Source of the DNA: Leptoclinus maculatus
Lineage: Eukaryota > Chordata > Actinopteri > Perciformes > Stichaeidae
NCBI GenBank assembly: GCA_032191485.1
Contig: JAVDOI010000007.1
Location: forward strand, 13,047,680 to 13,111,679
Direction: 5' to 3'
DNA: 64,000 nucleotides
Below are positions 11,401 to 21,645 of this stretch, one piece after another. The notes beneath the pieces are model-generated. The model worked only from the letters and a program-made list of their open reading frames with translations. It was not told where the DNA came from and made no database searches. Both the position numbers and the translations under genes were made by a program. Position 1 is the first letter of the stretch. Each line of letters begins with the position of its first letter.

Positions 11401-13815
11401 CGCGAGTGCTGTCTGGAAGTGAAGCTTCCTCACAAATCCGGATGTTTTAATACACAATGCCTACGTTTCAAACACGATACTATTAAACAGACGTGAATAC
11501 TCAAAGCAGTCCCGTTCTAATACAGAGAGGCAGAGCACAGATTGCTCAGAGAGGGAGCACAGGAACAGCTTTGCTTGCGAGTGGAAACTTCCAACTCTTG
11601 TTTAGTTTGCACAGCTGATTACGGTCTCAGGCTAAGTCACCTAAAATAAGGTGTAGCCTCGAATCAGACGTCGGCAAAGTGTGCAAAGAGATATGACGTG
11701 GTAGCTAACAACACACGCTGTAAACACAAGAACACGTGTACATGCGGTACTCACTCTTCAAAGACACTGTTGGCTCCCAGGCTCTCCATAAGCATGCAGA
11801 AGTGTTTCTCCTCTTCCTCCTCACCTCCTCTGGCCATGCTCTCCTCCCACCGGCTCTGGTACAGGACCTCTGCTGGGCTCTTACAGGCGTTCTTCTCCCC
11901 CATGCCTTCCGCTACAGAAATCTTCCGACCGAATAAGAACTCACCTAGAAATATTAAAAGACCTTCAGTGCACGATCGAAACATCAGACGACACCCGCTG
12001 GTGATAGCGGCGGTGTTTTAAGTACACGTACTGAAGCCGGAGGAGAACTCGTCCAGCGTCAGGTATCCATTGCCGTCGGAATCGAGGGTAACAAACACGT
12101 TTTCCAACTCCTCCGCGCTGAGAGGGAGCTCGGCACTCAGCCTCTATTTAAAAAGACACAAAACACAGCTGCTATTGGAAAGAACAAAGCCTCAAGGACC
12201 TTAACAATACTGTAGCTATAACAACTACTGCTTCAGACTTATAAGGGCCGTCATTAGCCCAGCGGCTATCATGTGCAACGGAACAGTTGGCGGTTCTTTC
12301 CCCCGTTATTTTCATAATTAGACTTAAGTAGCCGAAATAACACAGGATGTCAGTTATAATCCAAATAGCCTCCTTCTCATTGTTATTCGAACCAGAACAT
12401 GTTTAATGGACATCATCTTCAGCAACACACAGTTAAACACCTTGACACCTGGGATCTTCCCAGTGCAGCTACAGTCTTAATAATGATTGACCACTGTGCA
12501 GCTCCACAGGAGCAGATGTTGGCTCAAGTGAGACTGGCAAAAGTCTTTCAACAGAAGACTTTCAGTAGAGATGCTAGTTGAGAGGGAAGGAGAGACAGCT
12601 GCTCTGTAACTAAAGATGTAATCCAAACGCACATGACAGAGTGGGAACCTCCCTTCTGACCATGACAGTAACCGCTGGATCATTAAAAAGCCAACACAGC
12701 CACACCTCTGTAAGCAGCTTCAGGTTTTTTTTTTTAACGCCGTGTTTACACTGCTGCCAAATGTTGACCGAGGCATCCCATACAATCCAGGGGAGGGATC
12801 CACAGTATCAGCTGTTCCTGTAAAGTGTGTTATCGGGGCAGAACATATCCCTGATGTCAGCAAACAGTAGAAATGTAAAAGCTAGCGTGCTGGTGGTCGC
12901 AGTGTGAAACGTACATTTAAACTGTGAAAATCGAGTGACTAAAAAAAATAAAAAAACACTGTGTCAAGAGTGCACACCACCGTAAGCAGTACCACTCATT
13001 CGGCTTGTGAAATCATAACAGTAACAAGCGCTGCTTTTAAGTACATATTGTACTCTTCAGTACAGACGGTCATATAAATAGAAGAGAAGGAGGACCGGAC
13101 CGCTGTCTAATTCCCAATCCATTATCATAAACACCAGATCAAAGCTTCCCCTCTCTGTATTTATGCTGCCTACAAGTGCTTCATCAAAGCATCAGCCGCG
13201 GCGGGGATGAATATCAGAGGGACGAGTGAAATCTGCACAATAATGGGAGTGGAGTAGTTGCATGACAAAGCTTGCATGTCTCAGCCTCTTTGAATGAGGT
13301 GCACATGTCCTGTTCAGCATCATTAATGAGTGCACAGACCAGCCCTGCACTTCACGCTCATTCTGAATGAATAAGAGGTTGTTATCTCTAAAAATGGTTT
13401 TAAAACTGTGCCGATACTTTGTCGTTTAGGTGTACCCCCCCCCCACACAAGTAATTTAAAGTTTGTAACAATGTGTTTCTGTCGGTAAGACCCTAAATGT
13501 AATCCAAGCAAACGTTACACAGTTGAAGTTTTAATTACTTTCATGCAACAAAGATGTATTAAAGCTCAGTCACGGCAGTCCCACTTGTGTCAGCAACCTC
13601 ACCTGCATGTCCCGTTGGGTGATGAAGCCCTTGTCCTCGATGTCACACATCTGGAAGAACTCCCGGGTTTTCTCCACGATAGTGTTTTGTCCCACATCCC
13701 CGTTCTCAGACCTGCCCGCCTCGTCGCTGCCTCCTCGCCTTCGCCGCGCTGTCCGGGTCGTGGTGGTGGTCATGCTCGTCGTGGTGGTGGCACAAGGAGC
13801 AGTAAAAGCTGCCAT
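2885..13815 (-). CDS. cracr2a: cracr2a (efcab4b): EF-hand, coiled-coil and Rab GTPase protein, complete CDS in 17 exons
   Basis: Family knowledge: CRACR2A regulates store-operated calcium entry by binding ORAI1 and STIM1, and its long form is a large Rab GTPase that also links cargo to dynein. Seen: 17 coding exons with GT/AG borders and consistent phases give 2190 nt, 729 residues plus stop; the human long form is about 731. Exons, 5' to 3': 13815-13603, 12143-12032, 11944-11755, 9440-9294, 9167-9077, 8968-8873, 7513-7326, 6891-6820, 6434-6389, 6193-6105, 5998-5650, 5410-5278, 4978-4897, 4670-4556, 4262-4161, 3874-3798, 2972-2885. Order: two EF-hands (about 55-105), coiled coil (about 196-385), acidic linker (about 386-531), Rab domain (about 540-705), C-terminal Cys-Cys. 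The start at 13815 has a strong context (A at -3, G at +4). Exon 8 has a weaker donor (GTTTGG). No frameshift or internal stop was found, so the gene looks intact. Confidence 0.97.
3578..3606 (+). repeat. (TG)n microsatellite in the last cracr2a intron
   Basis: A perfect dinucleotide run of about 14 units between exons 16 and 17. Confidence 0.98.
5650..6193 (-). CDS. cracr2a: cracr2a exons 10-11: linker before the Rab domain
   Basis: Exon 10 (6105-6193) is basic and Ser/Thr-rich. Exon 11 (5650-5998, 116 codons) is acidic, with EEEL, CSEEEEE and SDSEE runs. Two conserved blocks anchor the identity: [14 protein letters not shown] (about 449-462) and [12 protein letters not shown] (about 516-527), which match human RIISVEEDPLPQLL and [11 protein letters not shown]. 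The region corresponds to the proline-rich linker of the mammalian protein but is less proline-rich here. The donor at 5649 (GTAAGC) leaves phase 0. Confidence 0.95.
6389..9440 (-). CDS. cracr2a: cracr2a exons 4-9: coiled-coil region
   Basis: Exons 9294-9440, 9077-9167, 8873-8968, 7326-7513, 6820-6891 and 6389-6434 encode about residues 172-385. Exon 4 contains [12 protein letters not shown], and exon 5 contains [16 protein letters not shown]; both are nearly identical to human CRACR2A. From there to residue 385 (ending RDEKDICFQ) the sequence is rich in Leu, Glu, Gln and Lys with heptad-like spacing and no proline, as expected for the coiled coil that mediates oligomerisation and ORAI1/STIM1 contact. 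The two exons at 9077-9167 and 8873-8968 lie in the same open frame, but the 108 bp between them has clean donor and acceptor sites and no counterpart in the human protein, so it is read as an intron. Confidence 0.95.
8183..8460 (+). repeat. Teleost dispersed repeat of the ACTTAAGTA-rich family, 5' part
   Basis: It lies in the cracr2a intron 7514-8872. It begins GTGGAATGTAACTAAGTACA and continues with CTACTTTATACTTC and CTCCGCTACATTT blocks and an AGTATATAAAGTAGT block, all typical of a very common non-coding teleost repeat. Related copies occur in this window at 37160-38115 and 50885-52086. Family name not assigned. Confidence 0.75.
10150..10391 (+). pseudogene. hAT transposase C-terminal dimerisation domain, frameshifted remnant
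   Basis: The plus-strand frame reads [18 protein letters not shown], the hallmark of the hATC dimerisation domain of hAT transposases such as the ZMYM1-like group. The reading frame continues to about 10305. The remaining C-terminal motif ([12 protein letters not shown], then [10 protein letters not shown] and TAG at 10389-10391) is in a different frame, so there is a small indel near 10295-10305. The DNA-binding and catalytic parts are absent. Confidence 0.9.
10575..10990. repeat. Internal GC-rich and TAGCGACTT-rich portion of the hAT element
   Basis: Variants of the motif TAGCGACTT recur at about 10600-10680. A 15-bp unit (CGAGCCCCTCCGCCA/G) is then duplicated in tandem near 10777-10806. 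Composition changes sharply from AT-rich to GC-rich within the element, suggesting a composite origin. Confidence 0.6.
11755..13815 (-). CDS. cracr2a: cracr2a exons 1-3: N-terminus and EF-hand pair
   Basis: Exon 1 (13603-13815) encodes residues 1-71, with a Thr-rich then Arg-rich leader and the first EF-hand loop, D58 to D69. That loop is degenerate: Lys at position 5 and Asp instead of Glu at position 12, as also recalled for human. Exon 2 (12032-12143) carries a canonical second loop, [12 protein letters not shown] at 92-103, with Asp, Asp, Asn and Glu at positions 1, 3, 5 and 12, so this is the likely calcium-binding site. Exon 3 (11755-11944) starts with a split Ser codon after GF and ends in [13 protein letters not shown], matching the human segment MLMDRLGAQKVLED. 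The exon 1/2 junction is in phase 0. Confidence 0.95.
12144..13602 (-). other. cracr2a: cracr2a intron 1 (between coding exons 1 and 2)
   Basis: Bounded by donor GTGAGG and an acceptor ending AAATAG. No repeat, RNA gene or coding exon was recognised inside. Confidence 0.8.
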
Positions 13816-13980
13816 GGTGTCTGTGAGTCTCTTTTTTTTTTTTCCACGTCCTTCGCATGAGCCGATAACAGACAGAGAACCTGGAGAAGTTGAGCTTCAG
13901 GCTGCTCCACATCAGAGACTCTCACCAATGTCACAGATTGTCATCTCTTAGCAACCGCCTCTTTAATTAGCCGTTGAAGC
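13816..13980 (-). other. cracr2a: cracr2a 5' UTR segment with upstream AUGs
   Basis: Upstream of the start codon the minus strand has a strong acceptor: a long pyrimidine tract (about 13985-14010) ending TCTCTCCTAG, which puts the exon start at 13980. The 165-nt leader contains AUGs at 13944 and 13912, both upstream of the real start. A noncoding exon further upstream is implied. This is inferred from splice signals only. Confidence 0.6.
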
Positions 13981-14659
13981 CTAGGAGAGAGACAGAAGGA
14001 GAGTCTTTGGTTTAAATAAGTACAGCTCCTTGCCCGATAGAAATAGATTTAAAAAAAAAAAAATGTATGTGCTGCATCAAAAACGTGTTATCGAACAAAA
14101 TGTACAGTCTATAAGAGGTAGATGTATCATCCTCTCTTTCCAGGATATAAATAACATAATAAGAGCTGCATTCAAGGAACAGACTCGAGATCTGATTACT
14201 ACATTTGTTTCTAAGAGGAGCACCTTGATTTAGTTTTTTTAATTAGCTACGCCGTTAATTATTCATTCACATAAAAAGCAGCCAGTGAGTGTCTTTATGC
14301 AATACTCTTTCTCGCACGTTTTGCCATCTCTCACACACATGATCAGTGTGATTTACATTTGCGTTGTCAAACACGTGGCCACTCACAAGGGCTCTGTACA
14401 CCGAACACAACTGCTGCTCTTCTCCCGTACTTCAGGGACGATGGCCCTGGCTGAGACTAATGTCATCTGACAAGTAAAGCCCCAAAAAACTGAGAAGAAA
14501 GTTGTGGTGTGACGAGGAGGGTCTTGTCTGCCCGGAAATATTGACTGATAACTCAGTTAGTGGGGGGTTTCGTGGGCACTACTGTTCCCTGTGCACTGGT
14601 CTGGAAGACTGCCTTCCCGGAGGCTGTTGTACACTATGAGTCGGCTCAGTCGATTAATG

Positions 14660-14743
<84 letters not shown>

Positions 14744-16708
14744 ATAAGTCAAACAGACATGTATAGGCAGGTAGAACAATGGAGGGGAACGCAGGGTCAG
14801 AGACATAATACACACACAAACCGTATAACTATAGCACTGGCACACATATAATCTATATATTCTGATCATAAAGCTCACTGAAGCATTTAAATTAATCTGA
14901 AATATATTCGATTTTTCGTATCTGCCATTTATATGAATATATACAGGACCCCCCCCCCGATAATAAAATAACCATTAAAAAATACATTTGTGCGTAGAAA
15001 ACATTTGGTTTTCAGAGAGGTAGTTGAAGACGAGTGTACAAACATTGTTTTCGTCTCAACATGTCTATAATCTACTTGCTATTAATGAATACGGCATGCT
15101 TGCAATTTTGAGCCAAAACATTATGCAACATCTTGCAGGCGTAACAGCCCTCACGAGGAAAGTCATCAACCCACAACGAGCAACGGACACAGCTTCAGCG
15201 TGAGAGAGGAAATAAGAAAGGGAAGTTAGGTGAACTGGTGTTTGGAAAGAGTGATGTGGTGTTTTTGGCACATGATAATGCATAATATCGTCTTATCTTT
15301 ACAGAGTAGAAAGGTTTATTGCTCCTTTGATCAAACTTTGTAAGTGCGTTGAGCAGCTGGCTTAGGGAGCTATGACTAGAGTAGAAGGATGTCAGACAAG
15401 ATAAAACACGCATGTGCTTCTACGTGGATGTTTAACGGGCAATGGAAAGACATTTTGTCTCCTGACCACAATCAATTATAAAATATTTGTAGTGAAACTA
15501 AAGTATTTGTCGTTTTCCAAAGGCCTAACGTTTAGATGATGGAGCTTCCTGCTTTGCATACAGTTGCCTTATCTGTTTTAGTGTTTGACATGGAACAGCT
15601 GTTAGCTATCTGAGCGACAGCAAAACAAGTGCAGCCAGAAACTAAGACTCTGTTTAATAAAACACAAATGAACTAAAGAGCAGAAATATCGATGGAAAAG
15701 TCCATCTGTTTAATATTAATGATCGGGCTGACAGATGGTTGTCAATATGTGACTATTCTACAGGATAGATTCAGTGTCTTCAACAGACAGGAGTCTCTCT
15801 CGTCAAAGGTGACACAGTGCTCATCGGCTGCGTGACACTGACATGGTGCTCAGAGACTCATTGTGGTCGATAGTCGTGACCTCAACTTTAAAAAAAGTCT
15901 GGTCACTATTAACATTAATGGTATGATTTAAAAAGCCACAATCAACAATGTCAACCGCTGTGACACCGGTCTTAGAACCTACCTCATGATTTGAGTTCGT
16001 GCCTTTTTCCGGTTTTCACAGCAATATTCACAGCAATAACATATTGTGAAGTAAATTATCCAGCACGGTTCAACAAATCTGGTCAGGGATGGCTTTTTTT
16101 TTTTTTTTTTTTTTAAATGTAGGCTACTGAGGATTATCCAAATATTTGTCCGACATGCTGGAGGAATTTGAAGTAAGTGACTTCGAGTCGCTAAATTTCT
16201 CGCCTACTTCCTGGAGAGAGTTCACGACCATTTCCACTTGTAACAACATTCACATCAGCGTCACCTGCAGCTACTGGGGAGGGGGGGGGGGGGGGGCGTT
16301 TTGCGAGACTGAATTTGTTACACCTGTCAAATACTTCTTAATTGTTGAATCAGAAATGTCATTAAAAAAAACAAGCCAACAACCGCGTGCAGTATGTAAA
16401 CATGATGCCAGTAGAAGGGAGTAGTTCCAGTTTCACATAACACGTGTACGTTAATAAGATAAAACGTTCACTTCCTTCCCTGCATTGACACTTTATTTTA
16501 TTGTGAAACTTCCTGTGACAGATAAAGCCTCATTGAAACTGTGTAAATAAACATTTTAGATAAACTAAGCTCAGAAGGACCTTCCTTTAACCCCCATTAG
16601 CATTTGATAACTTAATGGTTAACAACAGTCGTAACGTTAAGTCCGGTTTAGTGCTACTACTGAAGGCTCGTGAGCATCTGTTGGGGAACAAAAGTGAACT
16701 TTACGTAC
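13981..16708 (-). other. cracr2a: Inferred 5' UTR intron of cracr2a
   Basis: Apart from the (TG)39 run, this stretch holds a T homopolymer at about 16094-16114 and a G16 run at 16281-16296. No exon or known repeat was recognised. Its status as an intron depends on the donor and acceptor inferred at 16709 and 13980. Confidence 0.4.
14662..14739 (+). repeat. (TG)39 microsatellite
   Basis: An uninterrupted dinucleotide run of 78 nt in the inferred first intron of cracr2a. Cys/Val or Thr/His-rich open frames across it are artefacts. Confidence 0.99.
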
Positions 16709-16930
16709 CGGTGAGTGAAAAGTGAAATTCAAGTCGGAGGAATTCATTGACTTGGTTTGTGTCAACCTCATCCGCGCTTAGTTGCCCTCGCTGTTTACAA
16801 GGCAACTTGTGGAGTGAAGGAATTTGACGGAGCACCGACGAGGTAAACCCGAGGGGGAGGGGCTTCAACAAAGTCATCGATGGTAACCATAGCAACAATA
16901 ACCAGGAAGTCTTTTCTTCTCGGTTCACAT
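16709..16930 (-). promoter_or_regulatory. Putative cracr2a promoter and noncoding first exon, with RFX X-box
   Basis: The minus strand has a donor-like ACCG/GTACGTAA with the exon edge at 16709. It is the only good candidate noticed to pair with the acceptor at 13980. About 175 bp upstream is a near-perfect RFX X-box, GTAACCATAGCAAC, at 16883-16896. The local sequence is more GC-rich than its flanks. A plus-strand donor-like GTGAGT overlaps the same spot, so orientation is not certain. Confidence 0.4.
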
Positions 16931-16999
16931 GTTGGAAATGGAAAACAAAACAAAACTTGGTTTCTTTTATAGAGATGTGGACACAATAGTGTTCTGATA

Positions 17000-19900
17000 A
17001 CACATTATTTGTGAGAGGGCAGTAACGTTTTATGTGACATTGTTTCATTCTTTTCTCAATTAAACACACAAGTGACATGTAGAGGCTGTATTTATTTCTG
17101 CTTGTTGCACATCTTCCGTGATATTTATCTTTGTTAGTAACATATCAGGAAGTAACCAGAACAAATTTCAACATAAAGCCTATAGAGATTAAGTTACATT
17201 AAGAAACAGCATGCTGCCATGTGGATAGAGCTCGTGTTGACCTTGGTGGTCAAAAAGAAACAGATTTTTGCCTGAAATGAAATCACATAAAGGATCCACG
17301 GCATTGTACCTGAGTGGATGAGCCGACTGCACTCTGGTTTTGTACTATACTGTACACTACATATTGTACACTGACATGTAGGCATCATGCAGGACAGTTA
17401 CTTGGAGTATTCTGAATACAGGCTACAAACAAGTGTACCTGGCCGTGTGCAGCCGCAGCTTGGGTGTGTGACGCAACTATGTCATGGCAGGTGTTTTGAG
17501 GACCCAATAGAAGCGCAGTGTGGATTGTGAAATTGTTTGTATGAGATGCAAGCAGCAACAACACAGGCCAAGTATTCAGCCTGTTCTGAACAGGCATGCT
17601 GTGAACATACACTGCACTGGTAATTGATATAGTGTGCATTAAATTGTTGTGCAGTTGTAATACCAATGACCGTCAGAGGAGGGCAGTGAAGGGCCGTTTA
17701 TGAATTCATTGAAATTAAATGAATTGCATTTCCACATTTTACCCCCCACTATAAACCAGGAAACTCATGTTTAATCAGCTGCTTTTGGAAAAGTCAATAT
17801 TATACTTCTTGAACTTCCAACATGCTGCAACAGGTTTTATGCTGTCCATCTGGACGGATATAGTCTAATAAATGGCACGGATGATCTTGGACCCTGTCTT
17901 GTAACAATTGGGTTGAATCTACAGGGGGAACGGTCTTATAATGTGCCATAAAAAATGCGTCTGCTCCATTGCACAGCAGCCAAAGCAGGTGTAAAAACTC
18001 TCCCAGGCCACAGTCTGCTGCAGTTTCCCTCTTCCTGGACTAAAAACTACATGGATGTTCCACAAAGTGTGGCGGCGATGAGGACCCTTGAGCTTCGACT
18101 GTCTCCTTGTCAAGTTGTTTTGTAAAGGCTGATTTGTAGCAAACAGATGTATGCGAGGCGATGCTCCAGCTGAGATTTCGGAGCCAGATGTGTTTACACT
18201 TTGAGACACTGAGTAATGGTCTTCGGAAAAGCACTTATTTCTTGCATGAGTGAAAGCAGACAGCAACAAGAAAATTGTTGTGACAATTCTCTTTTTGATC
18301 CCACTGATTTTAAATTTTATATTCAGGGAATGTGATATTTTTCGCGGCACAGTCGGTACAGTATCGAGTAGAGTGGCAAGGAAGAGAGGAAGAGACATGC
18401 TGTACCAAGCAGTGTCACCGCACTGCTCTGGTTGAAGGCCTTGGAAGGACTGACATCACACTTGGAGAGTTTCATTCTGCTCTGCATTACAGAGTACGGT
18501 ACGATGTGGTTGGGGGCTTGGAGTCATCTGTGGCGCTGCTTCAGACATCTTTCATTGCCCTTGAGATCACGCTATGTGGCTGGGATCAGAGATATTCCAG
18601 TGCCTGGGGATGTGGACGGTTCATCCACTCAAAGCCACGGCCTTTGCTGAATCATCGTGTGTCTTTGTGGCTATGGGTTCGGGTTTTGGTTGTCCGTACA
18701 GCGGTGCTCTTTTGTGCTCTCAGTCTCGGATTTTGTGCCAAGGGAAACTAAGGAACTGGAATGAAAATCTTTATGAGGAGTTGCTAAATCTTTTGTCATT
18801 GCACCTCGGCATTCTGGGTAAACAATTAAAAACTTTCATGTAAGTCAGACCTACTTCAAAGGGATGTTTTCACCGACAAGGTCTCAAAATGTAGGCCATT
18901 TCCGACAGCTATGACACAGTGCGTTTGCTCTTACCTTCACCTCTTCACTGCCCCTTTTCTTAAGGTTCACCGACAGTTGTTCTGTCGCATCCTCAGGACA
19001 ACTTTAGCCAAATTGTCTTCACAAATTTATTTTTGCATATAACCTATTTTTTTGTACCTTCATCAGAAGAGATTTGAATATGAACTTTAACAAAAACTAA
19101 CCCAATAAATTAACCTCATTCTGTAATCGAGTTTTTCCATCTATAATTTCCTTTAATGGGATCCTCCACTGGGGTTTCAGTTTCTCATCACAACCTCTAG
19201 GTGGCACTCAAAAGTAGGTTAATGCTGGGGAAAAGCCCAGCTCAGCACCTGTGGACTTCATTTGCAGCCAAAGCGCTCACACTAATGAGCTCTGGATATG
19301 GAGATGGAGCGTGTCGTGGTTAATTTATTGCTGCTTAATGCTGGAAATGATTTTATAAATGGATAGTCCAAGTTCTTCCCTTCTATGATCCGCACATTTC
19401 TGCAAGAGAAGCAATAGACTGTAATGTGTTGTTCATAAAAAGCAATTATTTTCAGACAGAAAAGCAAACGCTTCCTGCATTGGTTTACTGGCAGAGTAAA
19501 TATGAAATGGAAAATTTGCCTTTTTAGATTTAGTTTTTTTGGTGTTGTCTGCGAGCTATGGGTAATTTGCTGGTTCAGCGAAATACCACAAGTGGCACTT
19601 CTGTCACAAACAACTCCGTCCTTAATGCTCTCCCTCTTTCCGTTGCTATGTCTAAGTATTTTTACAGTGCAGCGATGAAAGATCTGACCAATAGGACTTA
19701 TTTTTTCCGAGGATGTGGGGATGGCTGGCACGCTCTCTTGTGGCAACCTGGCCCCCTGACTGTTGCCGAGTTGGAAGCATGTTAGTCTGCCTAACATGCA
19801 AAGCAAGCATGCTGTTGCAGCCGCTTCTTATCACACAACGTCTTATTGTGTAAGACAAGCTATCACGCGCTCCATTTACAGGATGGCTGCTGATACACTG

Positions 19901-20329
19901 AGGGCAGAATGTTTAGCCTGGGGTGTGACATAATGGAAAGCTGCCATTCTTGCGTCACACACCCATCCCAGTTGGCCTTTGTGGATACTTACTATACATT
20001 TGCATCAGGGATTTCCATTCCCTCTTGAAACTGGATTCATGCCATTAGACATGATTGCATGTAAGTATCACTTGCTGTAGTCCCCCCAAGGGACTATGGG
20101 AACATGTGTTTCCCATTGTTTCATAGGTTTCTTCATGTGTTCACACTGACCACACTGACTTTCCCGTTTACTCACTGCGCTTGTGTACCTCGAAAGACTC
20201 TTTTCATCGTCTTCGCAATTTGCCTTCAGATTGTCTCACCTGAAGGAGCTACACCAGTGAAGCAATAAAGTAAATAAGTGTTAAGTAACTGTGTGGCTGG
20301 AGTGGTTATTTAACTCCCTTCAAATATTC
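17000..20329. other. Intergenic, no gene recognised
   Basis: Moderately long open frames on both strands (17919-18398 minus, 18332-18751 plus, 19282-19806 minus) overlap one another and have no recognisable domain or splice context. A CTCF-like motif is annotated separately. Confidence 0.6.
19194..19208 (+). promoter_or_regulatory. CTCF-like motif
   Basis: CCTCTAGGTGGCACT matches the vertebrate CTCF core CCASYAGRKGGCRSY at 14 of 15 positions. It lies between the two divergent genes. Confidence 0.55.
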
Positions 20330-20680
20330 AAAGGTATAGTTTGACATTTTGGTAAAACACACTTGAGAGAGTTGCATAAAGACTGGAAGCAGGGGGGAAA
20401 CAGCCTGCTATAGTTCGGTGTTTGTGCTGCATATCTTATTTGTTTAATCTGCACAATCTTAACAGCATGTTAATTGCTCAGATATTGAGACGCCGTAGGC
20501 ACATTTTAAATAAAAACAGCTAGCTGTTTCAAGTCTTTATGCTTAGCAAAGCTAAGCTAATCACCTGCTAGCAATAGATTCATATTTAGTGTACACATAT
20601 GTGGCATATATCCTCTTATTAAACTGCAAATGCATCCAAAATATTCCTCATATTCTTATATTCAAACTATTTCTTTATAG
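20330..20680. repeat. Teleost fold-back repeat (decayed)
   Basis: The left end, AAGGTATAGTTTGACATTTT, and the right end near 20650-20680 (TTCAAACTATTTCTTT) form an imperfect inverted repeat. Inside are CATAAAGACTGGAAGCAGGG, GGGGAAACAGC and CAAGTCTTTATGCTTAGC with AAGCTAAGCTAA, blocks of a common teleost miniature element with inverted ends. The copy is diverged. Confidence 0.7.
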
Positions 20681-21019
20681 AGTAAGTGTAAGACTGAAAC
20701 TTTTTCTAAGCTACAAGCTAAATGATAGACATGTACAGTGATGAAACACATCAATGCTGGTTTTATGGTTGAAAATTGCTCAAAACTCCATCTACTGTTT
20801 TAAATCAGCCCTAATCTTGCAAAGCAAATTCTGAGATGAAGTCGACCGGGGACTTATCCACATAACGAAATAAAGAAATTAAATGAACATCCTCTGATCA
20901 GAACCCCCTCCTCGCCTCTCCCCACAGCATCTATGGTTTTTACTTTTTCAGCCCCTGCTGTTAGGAGACTACAGCTGATCTGACAATAAAGCGGTCAAAT
21001 TCTTTGCCCCGTATCAGTA

Positions 21020-21645
21020 TAATGCGAGCTACTGTCATATCTGTCAACCTCCGGTTCTGCCGAGTGAAGCCAATGCGGAAGTGTCTTAAAACTTGCATTC
21101 TCTGTATTCACCAGCAGGGGGCGACTCCTCCGGTTGTAAAAAAAAAGTCTGATTGTATAGAAGTCTATGAGAAAATGACTCTACTTCTCACTTGATTTAT
21201 TCCCTCAGTAAACATTGTAAACATGAGTTTATGGTCTCAATCGCTAGTTTCAAGTCTTCTTCAATACAGCGTGATGTTCAGTTAGTAAATTATGTTCTCT
21301 TTTAAAGTAAAAGAGAACATAAAATGGAATATGCTTTACTGTGTTTGACATGTCGCTGCTGCTACCGGAGCTGTATACAGCGTCTCTACGTCACTCCTCT
21401 GCATTCCAAATATGGTAACTTGTTTATTGGTTGCGGAAAAAAACAACATGGCGACAGCGAAATCGCAGAACTCGAGGCTTCAAAACGACCAATGGGTGAC
21501 GTCACGATGACTACGTCCACTTCTTATATACGGTCTATGGTTGATGATGAGTTGAGGCTTTCGTCATACAGAAGTGGACGGGGTTTCATCTCTCAGCCCC
21601 TTGCCCACTTTTTCTCACAATGATGTAGTGGGTGGACTTATAGGC
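21020..21645 (+). repeat. Teleost dispersed repeat carrying a CTCF-like motif
   Basis: Blocks such as GAAGCCAATGCGGAAGTG, CACCAGCAGGGGGCGACTCC, TAGAAGTCTATGAGAAAATG and CATGAGTTTATGGTCTCAAT are shared by a high-copy non-coding repeat I recall from percomorph genomes. Ends are approximate and the family name is unknown to me. Confidence 0.65.
21111..21125 (+). promoter_or_regulatory. CTCF-like motif inside the dispersed repeat
   Basis: CCAGCAGGGGGCGAC matches the CTCF core at 14 of 15 positions (A instead of C/G near the end). Confidence 0.5.
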
